A stretch of DNA of 11,680 nucleotides from Candidatus Staskawiczbacteria bacterium RIFCSPLOWO2_01_FULL_38_12b (GTDB lineage: Bacteria; Patescibacteriota; Minisyncoccia; Minisyncoccales; Staskawiczbacteraceae): assembly GCA_001820255.1 (NCBI GenBank), contig MHPA01000004.1, forward strand, positions 1-11,680. Reading direction: 5' to 3'. The notes under the pieces are model-generated. The model made no database searches, was not told where the DNA came from, and worked only from the letters and a program-made list of their open reading frames with translations. Made by a program: the position numbers and the translations under genes. This document shows positions 1-5,926 of this stretch, in pieces; within the stretch, counting starts at the first letter, position 1, and each line of letters starts with the position of its first letter.

Positions 1-18
1 ATGTTAGTAATACTATTA

Positions 19-47
19 TTGTTGACATAGTTTTTTAATGCTACAAT
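19..47 (+). promoter_or_regulatory. Probable sigma-70-type promoter of the first two genes
   Basis: An extended -10 box (TGC then TACAAT at 42-47) lies 17 bases downstream of TTGTTG at 19-24. A perfect TTGACA at 22-27 is also present, but it is only 14 bases from the -10. The boxes are about 87 bases upstream of the first start codon. The fit is by eye only. Confidence 0.45.
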
Positions 48-133
48 GAACTCATAAAAGTATTGTTTCTCTAATCTTATGTTCAACTCCTTGCAAACTA
101 CCATAACATTCATCATTCAAGGGGATTCTTTTT

Positions 134-523
134 ATGGAAATACAAAGCAACGGTTCTCTATGTTTTCGTGTCGGAAAAGATGTTTTTATTTTTGAAAAAA
201 CAAATTATGATAAACATTGCCAAAAACACGAAATCTTAAAAGATAAATTATTTCTTCAAGAAATTGAAAATACATTTATTTCCCCAGATACTATAACAAC
301 ACAACCAAACCTTAATAAAAATATTACGATATATTACGGAGTTCTAAAACAAATTCACCACAATAAAAAAAATATTGAGATCAGAGTTTTACGAATACCG
401 GTAATTAAAAGTAAAAAAGTTTACTTTATTAAAACAGCATTTGATTTGTGGGGATTTCAGTGGCAAATTATTCATAGCTCTGAAAAAATTATATGGCAAA
501 AACCAAAATCATTGATCTTATAA
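134..523 (+). CDS. Small protein of unknown function, possible BECR-type RNase toxin
   Basis: I do not recognise this 129-residue protein with certainty. The ATG follows AAGGGGA (119-125) at good spacing, so the start is well supported. There is no signal peptide or membrane segment, so it should be cytosolic. The middle shows a pattern seen in DUF4258 and PBECR-type small RNase-fold proteins: two histidines in a helix (H28, H32), the helix LQEIENTFISPD (41-52) ending in a Pro-Asp turn, then beta strands with ITIYYGVL (64-71), IRVLRIPV (83-90) and a final FIKTAF (98-103). The last 31 bases overlap the next gene in another frame, so the two are probably translated together. That arrangement, with a DUF2283-like partner, suggests a toxin-antitoxin pair. 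The assignment is inference from fold-level pattern and context. It could equally be an unrelated orphan. Confidence 0.6.
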   Translation: MEIQSNGSLCFRVGKDVFIFEKTNYDKHCQKHEILKDKLFLQEIENTFISPDTITTQPNLNKNITIYYGVLKQIHHNKKNIEIRVLRIPVIKSKKVYFIKTAFDLWGFQWQIIHSSEKIIWQKPKSLIL

Positions 524-942
524 ACCGCATATCAGAAATAGCAAGAAAAGAGAAATGGACAAAGTCTTATGATAGAGACCTTGATTATTTTTGTTGGACT
601 AATCTTAACCAGACGAAAAATGCTCGTTTGGTAAAGATTTCCAATGAAGTGCTTATTTATTTTAACCCCAAAGGATTAATTAAGGGTATAGGTGTCGAAT
701 ATCTTAAAAATAATTTTATAGAACACAACCCAGAATATAAGAACTTAACAAAGTTTTTTACAGAAAAGGCAGAAGGGGGAGTTTTTACTATTCCTAAAAG
801 TAAGGAAAAAGAAAAAAAAGTATCAGATGAATTTGATAGTTTTGCGAAAGAATTAGTTAGAGAAGTTAAGGTAGAAAACTGGGAAAACGCACAATCTTCA
901 GAAATGTTAGAAAAACTTATAAGTACTGCTATTAGCAATTAA
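493..942 (+). CDS. Small protein with DUF2283-like N-terminal half, possible antitoxin
   Basis: This is a 149-residue soluble protein. Residues about 25-75 read YDRDLDYFCW, then LVKISNEVLIYFNPKGLIKG and IGVEYLKNNF. This is the order seen in DUF2283 proteins: a Y-D-x-x-x-D motif, a strand with an 'is..v.iyf...G' turn, and a GI-x-V-E-Y strand. A charged, Lys/Glu-rich helical tail (residues about 100-149) follows and may be the partner-binding part. The ATG lies inside the preceding gene with a 31-base overlap and no visible Shine-Dalgarno, which suggests coupled translation. DUF2283 proteins commonly sit beside DUF4258-type toxins, so an antitoxin role is plausible here but unproven. A strong terminator follows 26 bases after the stop. 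Confidence 0.6.
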   Translation: MAKTKIIDLINRISEIARKEKWTKSYDRDLDYFCWTNLNQTKNARLVKISNEVLIYFNPKGLIKGIGVEYLKNNFIEHNPEYKNLTKFFTEKAEGGVFTIPKSKEKEKKVSDEFDSFAKELVREVKVENWENAQSSEMLEKLISTAISN

Positions 943-967
943 CAAATATTAGTCAACTTATAATCAC

Positions 968-991
968 AAAAAGGGCTTTTCGCCCTTTTTT
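968..991 (+). terminator. Intrinsic terminator after the first two genes
   Basis: A perfect 9-bp stem (AAAAAGGGC at 968-976, GCCCTTTTT at 982-990) closes a 5-base TTTTC loop and runs straight into a T tract. Because the stem begins with A5 it could also stop transcription coming from the other side. Confidence 0.9.
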
Positions 992-1029
992 AGTTTAAAA
1001 ACAATAGTGAGCCGTATAGTAGGGTAAAA

Positions 1030-1122
1030 CTAAACTTCAACTTTCGGTCGTAAGTCTGGGATATGAATATACTCATTTCGGCTTTGAATCTTGGTTCTAA
1101 CGTCGTCCACGACCCCACGCAT
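1030..1122 (-). pseudogene. Short minus-strand gene-tail remnant, 30 codons (repeat copy A)
   Basis: Read on the minus strand this is an ATG-started frame of 30 codons beginning MRGVVDDVRTKIQS and ending EYIHIPDLRPKVEV then TAG. A second copy of the 3' part (7873-7921) encodes EYIYIPDLRQKAEV then TAG in the same frame. The two 49-base stretches match at 42 positions without gaps. Most likely these are decayed 3' ends of a recurrent gene or an element carrying such an end. I do not recognise the family. It may also be a real micro-ORF, since it has an ATG, or a non-coding repeat that is open by chance. The rest of the 943-1263 gap holds a terminator, a hairpin and the pst promoter. Confidence 0.4.
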
Positions 1123-1143
1123 TATTATAGCAATGCAACACAG

Positions 1144-1181
1144 TTTAAACTTACCACCTCTAGGGGTGGTTTTGGTTTAAA
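1144..1181. repeat. Interrupted hairpin upstream of pstS
   Basis: The inner stem is ACCACC (1153-1158) with GGTGGT (1165-1170). The outer stem is TTTAAAC (1144-1150) with GTTTAAA (1175-1181). It is terminator-like on the + strand but its T run is broken by GG. It may mark the end of the minus-strand remnant region or act in the pst leader. Confidence 0.45.
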
Positions 1182-1200
1182 AAGGGAATAAGGGACATGG

Positions 1201-1230
1201 TTGTTGCCAGAATATGTTGTGTGGTACAAT
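1201..1230 (+). promoter_or_regulatory. Probable pst operon promoter
   Basis: An extended -10 (TGG then TACAAT at 1225-1230) follows TTGTTG at 1201-1206 with an 18-base spacer. A second -10-like TATAAT occurs at 1233-1238 without a good -35. The boxes lie about 34 bases before the pstS start. I see no Pho box (two CTGTCAT-type half-sites), so control by a PhoB-like regulator is not supported by sequence. Confidence 0.5.
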
Positions 1231-1263
1231 GATATAATATAAATAATTAATAATATATTTAGC

Positions 1264-2289
1264 ATGAAAAAAATAATTATTTCCGTAATTGTAATTATTG
1301 TTTTGGCCGTAGCAGGCTTTTTTTTATGGCAAAAAACAAGTTCTCCGGTCCAAAATAACAGCATTGTAGATGTGGATGGCTCTAGTACGGTATTTCCGAT
1401 TACCGAAGCCATGGCCGAGGAATTTCAAAAAGAACATGAAAATATCCAGGTGGTAGTGGGAATTTCCGGAACCGGAGGAGGCTTTAAAAGATTTTGCCGG
1501 GGAGAAACGCATATTAACGACGCTTCCCGCCCCATTAAAGAGGCCGAAATCCAGCTTTGTCTGGAAAACAACATTGAATATCTTGAGTTGCCGATTGCTT
1601 TTGACGGATTGGCGGTCATGGTGCACCCCTCAAATACCTGGGTGGATTATTTAACGGTTGCCGAATTAAAAAAAATGTGGGAGCCTAGCGCTCAAGATTC
1701 CGTGTTGTACTGGGATCAAATACGTTCTGGCTGGCCTCATAAAAAGATTAATCTGTATGGTGCGGGAGCAGATTCAGGAACGTATGACTATTTTACTGAA
1801 GCCATTGTGGGTAAAGAGGGGGAGAGTCGGGGGGATTTTGTCGCCAGCGAGGACGATAATGTGTTAGTTCAGGGGATTTCATCAGATCCTTTGTCGCTGG
1901 GTTTTTTTGGATTTGCTTATTATCATGAAAACAGGGAAAAATTAAAATTAATTCCTATTAGTAAGTCTGGTAGTCTGGAAAGTGCCGTTTTACCTAACCC
2001 GGAAACCATTAACGATGGTTCATATAGCCCTTTGAGCCGGCCCATTTTCATTTACGCCAGTCTTAAGGCAATTGAACAGTCGGCGGTATCTGAATTTATT
2101 GATTTTTATCTTCACCCTTCTAATGCCCAGAAACTGGTAAGCGAGGTGGGATATGTTCCTTTTACCGCATTATTTTATGAGCTTATCGGAAAGCGTTTTG
2201 AGGCAAAAATAACCGGTTCTGTTTTTGAAAAAGCAGGGTCTCAGACTGGCGTAACCTTGGAGCAGTTATTTTCAATGGAAGAGAAATAA
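1264..2289 (+). CDS. pstS: Phosphate ABC transporter, phosphate-binding protein PstS
   Basis: PstS captures inorganic phosphate outside the membrane and delivers it to the PstC-PstA channel. The 341-residue protein starts with a hydrophobic segment (residues 3-22) without a lipobox Cys, so it is probably a signal anchor instead of a lipoprotein. Binding-loop motifs are clear: DGSSTVFPI (38-46), GISGTGGGFKRFCRGE (66-81) with the phosphate-contacting S-G-T-G-G-G-F, DASRPI (86-91) and GAGADSGTYDYF (166-177). YSPLSRP (254-260) matches the C-terminal family motif. Length is typical. There is no Shine-Dalgarno; the start context TTAGCATG is the same as for pstC. It is first in a pstSCAB operon, 21 bases before pstC. 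Confidence 0.95.
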   Translation: MKKIIISVIVIIVLAVAGFFLWQKTSSPVQNNSIVDVDGSSTVFPITEAMAEEFQKEHENIQVVVGISGTGGGFKRFCRGETHINDASRPIKEAEIQLCLENNIEYLELPIAFDGLAVMVHPSNTWVDYLTVAELKKMWEPSAQDSVLYWDQIRSGWPHKKINLYGAGADSGTYDYFTEAIVGKEGESRGDFVASEDDNVLVQGISSDPLSLGFFGFAYYHENREKLKLIPISKSGSLESAVLPNPETINDGSYSPLSRPIFIYASLKAIEQSAVSEFIDFYLHPSNAQKLVSEVGYVPFTALFYELIGKRFEAKITGSVFEKAGSQTGVTLEQLFSMEEK

Positions 2290-2310
2290 TTAGTCGGCCT
2301 ATTACTTAGC

Positions 2311-3192
2311 ATGTATAAACATACCTTTCAAACCAAAGAAAAAATTATTGAGTTGATTTTCGGTTTCTGCGGAATGTTTTCCCTCTTTATTACTTTAGGC
2401 ATTATGGGTATTATATTCTGGGAAACCACCCTTTTTTTCAAGGAGGTGAGTTTGTTTGAATTTATGTTTAGTACCCAATGGACGCCGCTTTTTAGCATCA
2501 AACATTTTGGTGTATTGCCGTTGATTACCGGGACATTGCTGGTTGCCGGTATTGCAATGGCTATTGCCATGCCGACTGGGGTTTTAATGGCGATATTTAT
2601 GAATGAATATGCCAATGCCAAAGTCCGTCGGATACTAAAGCCGGTGCTTGAAATTTTGGCGGGCATACCGACGATCGTGTATGGTTATTTCGCCCTGCTT
2701 TCCGTAACTCCTTTTCTTCAAAAAGTCATTCCCTCTCTTTCGGGGTTCAATGCTATTTCGCCCGGAATTGTTATGGGGATTATGATTTTGCCCATGGTGG
2801 TTTCTTTGAGCGATGACGCTTTTGGTGCGGTGCCAAAAGAAATGAAACTGGCCGCTTATGCCCTGGGATCTTCCCGATTCCAGGTGGCTTTTAAGATTAT
2901 ATTACCGGCCGCAATGTCGGGGGTTATTGCCGCTTTTATGCTAGCAATTTCCAGGGCGATTGGCGAAACCATGTTGGTGGCGATTGCGGCGGGCATGAAA
3001 CCCGCTTTTACGTTAAATCCGCTCGTTCCCATTCAAACCATCACTTCTTATATTGTCCAAATAAGCTTGGGGGATACGCCGGTAGGGACCTTGGCGTACC
3101 GGAGTATTTTTGCCGTGGCATCAGTGTTATTTATTATCACGTTCATCTTTAATGTTATCGCACAAAAATTACGCCATTCCTTAAAATACTGA
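2311..3192 (+). CDS. pstC: Phosphate ABC transporter permease PstC
   Basis: PstC is one of the two membrane subunits forming the phosphate channel. The 293-residue protein has a cytoplasmic N-terminus with Lys residues and about six hydrophobic helices (first at about 14-40). Family motifs are LAGIPTIVYG (116-125), the cytoplasmic EAA-type loop AAYALGSSRFQVAFKIILP (181-199) that docks onto PstB, and SRAIGETM (214-221) with the conserved Arg-Glu pair of the PstC/PstA channel. There is no Shine-Dalgarno, but the start is fixed by conservation of the N-terminal helix. It is followed after five bases by pstA, so the two are transcribed together and probably translated coupled. Confidence 0.95.
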   Translation: MYKHTFQTKEKIIELIFGFCGMFSLFITLGIMGIIFWETTLFFKEVSLFEFMFSTQWTPLFSIKHFGVLPLITGTLLVAGIAMAIAMPTGVLMAIFMNEYANAKVRRILKPVLEILAGIPTIVYGYFALLSVTPFLQKVIPSLSGFNAISPGIVMGIMILPMVVSLSDDAFGAVPKEMKLAAYALGSSRFQVAFKIILPAAMSGVIAAFMLAISRAIGETMLVAIAAGMKPAFTLNPLVPIQTITSYIVQISLGDTPVGTLAYRSIFAVASVLFIITFIFNVIAQKLRHSLKY

Positions 3193-3197
3193 TATCT

Positions 3198-4076
3198 ATG
3201 TTTTTTTCTACTGCGCTTAAAAAATACAACCTGCAAACTAACGGACCTAATGCGGTTTTTTTGATTTTGGTGATGTTGTCTTTTTGCTTTGCCATTGCCA
3301 TGCTTTTTATGCTATTGGCCAGTATTTTCTATGACGGATTTTTGAGGCTTAGCTGGCAATTTTTGACTCAATTTCCTTCGCGCAATCCCCAAATGGCGGG
3401 GATTCTATCATCCTGGGTCGGAAGTCTTTATCTAATGATATTGACTGGAATTATTGCGGTTCCCTTGGGTGTTGGAGCCGCGATTTATTTTGAAAAGTAT
3501 GCTAAAAAAAATTGGTTTAACCATCTTATGGAAATTAACATAGGCACATTAGCGGGAGTGCCGTCTATCATTTATGGTCTTTTGGGTTTGGCGTTATTTG
3601 TCAGAATTATGTCCCTTGACCGGAGCTTGATTGCCGGAGCCTTTACCTTGGCGCTTCTTATCCTGCCGATTATTATTATTTCATCGCGGGAAGCAATACG
3701 CAATGTTCCTTCTTTTATGCAAGACGGGGCGCTGGCTTTGGGAGCGACACGTTCTCAGGTAATCAAAACAATTATTATCCCACTATCATTTCCCGGGATT
3801 CTTACCGGAGTTATTCTTTCCCTTTCACGCGCCATTGGGGAAACCGCCCCTCTTATTGCCATCGGAGCCCTTACTTACATCGCTTTTTTGCCGGAAAGTA
3901 TCTTATCTCCTTTTACGGCCCTGCCTATCCAGATTTTTAACTGGATTTCTCGGCCCCAAATTTTATTCCATCACAATGCGGCTGCCGGAATCATCGTTCT
4001 TATTTCCATTACGCTTCTTTTGAATATGTCGGCGATTTTTTTAAGAGATCGTTTTGATCGTAAAAATAGTAAATAA
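3198..4076 (+). CDS. pstA: Phosphate ABC transporter permease PstA
   Basis: PstA is the second channel subunit, paired with PstC. The 292-residue protein has a hydrophobic segment at about 18-45 and further helices throughout. Motifs mirror PstC: GTLAGVPSIIYGLLGLALF (116-134), EAIRNVP (165-171), the EAA loop GALALGATRSQV (177-188), and SRAIGETAPLI (210-220). The C-terminus is basic (RDRFDRKNSK), as expected for the cytoplasmic side. The start is five bases after pstC. A 97-base gap containing two hairpins separates it from pstB, which is unusual in an otherwise tight operon. Confidence 0.95.
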   Translation: MFFSTALKKYNLQTNGPNAVFLILVMLSFCFAIAMLFMLLASIFYDGFLRLSWQFLTQFPSRNPQMAGILSSWVGSLYLMILTGIIAVPLGVGAAIYFEKYAKKNWFNHLMEINIGTLAGVPSIIYGLLGLALFVRIMSLDRSLIAGAFTLALLILPIIIISSREAIRNVPSFMQDGALALGATRSQVIKTIIIPLSFPGILTGVILSLSRAIGETAPLIAIGALTYIAFLPESILSPFTALPIQIFNWISRPQILFHHNAAAGIIVLISITLLLNMSAIFLRDRFDRKNSK

Positions 4077-4099
4077 AGGGCATTATACCCTTTGGCGCC

Positions 4100-4138
4100 T
4101 GCGACGTTCGCACATGAACGCATTGCGATGCGTTCATG
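4100..4138 (+). repeat. Two back-to-back hairpins between pstA and pstB
   Basis: The first is TGCGA (4100-4104), loop CGT, TCGCA (4108-4112). The second starts at the next base: CATGAACGCAT (4113-4123), loop TGCG, ATGCGTTCATG (4128-4138), a perfect 11-bp stem. No T tract follows, so it is not a classical terminator. It may be an intergenic palindromic repeat or an mRNA processing/attenuation site between the permease and ATPase genes. Confidence 0.75.
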
Positions 4139-4173
4139 CACTCACTATCCTCGGCAATAAAAACCGGTATTAT

Positions 4174-4932
4174 ATGGAAAAACATATTTTTGAAATAAAA
4201 AATCTGAATATTTACTACCATGATTTTCAAGCTGTTAAGAATGTTTCTGTTGCCATACCCTCTTATGTGATTACCGCAATTATCGGCCCTTCGGGGTGCG
4301 GCAAGTCTTCTTTTTTACGATCAATGAACCGGATGAATGATTTGATTCCCAATGCTAAGCTGACAGGAGAAATATTATTTCATGGCGTTAATATTTACGA
4401 CCCCTTGATCAGTGAAGTAAATTTAAGGAGGAGGGTTGGCATGGTTTTCCAAAAACCCAATCCGTTTCCTTTTTCTATTTTTGCCAATGTCGCCTATGGG
4501 TTAAAAATTCAAAACATAAAAGATAAAGCCATGATTGCAGAAAGGGTGGAAGAGAGCTTAAAAAGAGCGTTTTTATGGGATGAAGTAAAAGACAGGTTAA
4601 AAAAACCGGCCCTTGAACTTTCCGGCGGACAGCAACAAAGGCTTTGCATCGCCCGGGCTTTGGCGGTATATCCCGATACATTACTTTTGGATGAGCCCTG
4701 TTCTTCGCTTGACCCGCTGGCAACCGCTAAAATTGAAGAACTGTTACAAAAGTTAAAAAAAGAAGTTAACATTATTATTGTTACCCATAATTTGCAGCAA
4801 GCAAAGCGTATTTCAGAATATGTGGGGTTTTTTAATTCCGGTGAGCTGGTGGATTTTGGCCCGACAAAAGAAATATTTGAAAGGTCAGCGCAGTCTATGG
4901 TTGGCAGGTATATCCAGGGCATTTTTGGATGA
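4174..4932 (+). CDS. pstB: Phosphate ABC transporter ATP-binding protein PstB
   Basis: PstB is the cytoplasmic ATPase that drives the PstCA channel. I place the start at the ATG of MEKHIFEIKNLNIYY, giving 252 residues, the usual length. The frame is open back to 4054, but that extension has no conservation pattern and runs through the hairpins. All ABC motifs are present: Walker A GPSGCGKS (38-45), Q-loop at Q93 in VFQKPNPFPFSI, signature LSGGQQQR (149-156), Walker B LLLDEP (170-175), D-loop SSLD, and the switch His in IIVTHN (His205). The C-terminus RYIQGIFG corresponds to the RYIxGxFG ending typical of PstB. No phoU follows, so the usual partner regulator is absent from this locus. Confidence 0.95.
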   Translation: MEKHIFEIKNLNIYYHDFQAVKNVSVAIPSYVITAIIGPSGCGKSSFLRSMNRMNDLIPNAKLTGEILFHGVNIYDPLISEVNLRRRVGMVFQKPNPFPFSIFANVAYGLKIQNIKDKAMIAERVEESLKRAFLWDEVKDRLKKPALELSGGQQQRLCIARALAVYPDTLLLDEPCSSLDPLATAKIEELLQKLKKEVNIIIVTHNLQQAKRISEYVGFFNSGELVDFGPTKEIFERSAQSMVGRYIQGIFG

Positions 4933-5045
4933 AATTCACATCTTTTATGTCAGGGATTGTGATTTATAAATAATTTAGTTTTAGGTTTAAAGTAGGGGGA
5001 TTGTGCTTGCTGATTGAGCTATTGAAATGTTTTCCCAGAACCACC

Positions 5046-5067
5046 CTTCGACTACGCTCAGGGCAAG
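5046..5067 (+). repeat. Dispersed intergenic repeat, copy 1 (CTTCG..CTCAGGGCAAG)
   Basis: This 22-base stretch is related to 9327-9349 and 9372-9392. All three begin CTTCG, contain CTCAG and end CAAG. Such motifs are common intergenic repeats in Patescibacteria and some Bacteroidetes genomes (from general knowledge). Confidence 0.6.
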
Positions 5068-5082
5068 TGTCTGGACTACATC

Positions 5083-5102
5083 CCTGCCTACCGGCAGGCA
5101 GG
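5083..5102. repeat. GC-rich palindrome in an AT-rich spacer
   Basis: CCTGCCT (5083-5089) pairs with AGGCAGG (5096-5102) around ACCGGC. A shifted pairing, CCTGCC/GGCAGG with a TACC loop, is also possible. It adjoins the CTTCG..CAAG repeat, so the two probably form one composite element. Confidence 0.6.
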
Positions 5103-5146
5103 CCACTTCTCGCACAAAACAAGGCCATTTTTTTAGGTGGTTTTTA

Positions 5147-5175
5147 TTTACGAAATATTTAAAATGTATTATGAT
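5147..5175 (+). promoter_or_regulatory. Weak promoter candidate for the redox operon
   Basis: TTTACG at 5147-5152 and TATGAT at 5170-5175 are separated by 17 bases, about 150 bases before the thioredoxin start. The -35 is poor, and the assignment is tentative. Confidence 0.25.
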
Positions 5176-5224
5176 AAAAGCATAGTAGTTTACTTTGAAT
5201 CACGAAATGGATATTTAAAATGAA

Positions 5225-5280
5225 TTTTCTTGTCTTTTTCCCAATTTTTGTAGCCAAAAATTGGGGAAAATACAAAGAAA
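5225..5280. repeat. Long hairpin, 26-position stem, upstream of the redox operon
   Basis: The core is a perfect 11-bp stem (CCCAATTTTTG at 5240-5250, CAAAAATTGGG at 5255-5265) with a TAGC loop. It extends outward to 5225/5280 with two mismatches and two G-T pairs. The right arm closely matches 11463-11490 inside the 153-bp element near the window end, so this is a dispersed structured repeat. It is not followed by a T tract on the + strand. Confidence 0.75.
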
Positions 5281-5323
5281 CCATTTCTTATTCAAAGTAA
5301 TTAAAAATAACATTTTAAAAAAT

Positions 5324-5926
5324 ATGAAAAACAATTTAGAATCCATTTTAGAAACTCGGGGCGAGAAAGGTTTTGCTTTGCCAATGGTTATTGGAGTAAT
5401 TGCGCTAGCAGTTATCATTGCTGGAGGGGGATATTTTTATATCCAAAACCAATCTAAGGTTGAAGAAGAAAAAAAAGCCATGATGGAAAAAGAGGCAATG
5501 GAGAAAAAAGCTGGCGAAATAATGAATAAAAAAGAGGGGACTATGATGACAAAATACACCGGAGCCGTTCTGGCCGGCACGTCATCACCACTTTTAGATT
5601 TTACTAAAGCTGATTATGATAGTGCGGTGGCTTCAGATAAATTAATTATTTTATATTTTTATGCTAACTGGTGCCCAATCTGCAAGGCAGAATTTCCATT
5701 GATGCAAGAGGCTTTCAACGAAATAACTAATGATAAAGTAGTTGGTTTTCGGATTAATTACAAAGATAATCAAACTGATAGCGATGAGCAAAATCTTGCC
5801 CGTGAATTTGGCGTTCCCTACCAACATACCAAAGTTTTCATAAAAGGCGGTAAGCAGGTTTTGAAAGCGCCAGATGGATGGGACAAAGCACGATATACGA
5901 CAGAAATAAATAAAGCAATTAACTAA
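5324..5926 (+). CDS. Membrane-anchored thioredoxin-family protein (WCPIC)
   Basis: This is an extracytoplasmic thiol-disulfide protein, 200 residues from the ATG at 5324. The frame is open to a TTG at 5261, but that lies in the hairpin and is rejected. A short basic N-terminus ends in RGEKG, followed by the helix FALPMVIGVIALAVIIAGGG (17-36). The junction resembles a prepilin-type G^F site, though the Glu at +5 is missing. A charged helical linker (44-75, rich in K, E and M) leads to a thioredoxin domain (about 88-200) with YFYANWCPICKAEFP (Cys117, Cys120) and the cis-Pro loop GVPYQHTKVFIKGG (Pro165). The stop overlaps the ccdA-like start by one base (TAATG), so translation is coupled. It probably exchanges electrons with that membrane protein. 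Confidence 0.88.
   Translation: MKNNLESILETRGEKGFALPMVIGVIALAVIIAGGGYFYIQNQSKVEEEKKAMMEKEAMEKKAGEIMNKKEGTMMTKYTGAVLAGTSSPLLDFTKADYDSAVASDKLIILYFYANWCPICKAEFPLMQEAFNEITNDKVVGFRINYKDNQTDSDEQNLAREFGVPYQHTKVFIKGGKQVLKAPDGWDKARYTTEINKAIN

Larger units (their letters stand above)
5039..5146 (+). terminator. Terminator-like stem with repeats in its loop, after pstB
   Basis: AACCACC (5039-5045) can pair with GGTGGTT (5136-5142), and the latter runs into a T tract, the same arms as the compact terminator at 9169-9202. About 90 bases separate the arms and hold a CTTCG..CTCAGG..CAAG repeat (5046-5067) and a GC-rich hairpin (5083-5102). This is probably a terminator whose loop was enlarged by insertion. 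The rest of the 4933-5323 gap holds a weak promoter candidate and a long hairpin; 4933-5038 shows nothing I can name. Confidence 0.4.

Noticed and set aside
4100..4138. Reading the pstA-pstB hairpins as a terminator
   Set aside because: No T tract follows, and pstB has no evident promoter of its own.
4054..4173. N-terminal extension of PstB by 40 residues
   Set aside because: The stretch overlaps pstA, runs through two hairpins and adds sequence that PstB proteins do not have; the ATG at 4174 gives the normal length.
5261..5323. TTG start for the thioredoxin
   Set aside because: It lies in the right arm of the long hairpin and adds 21 residues before a normal anchor; the ATG at 5324 fits better.
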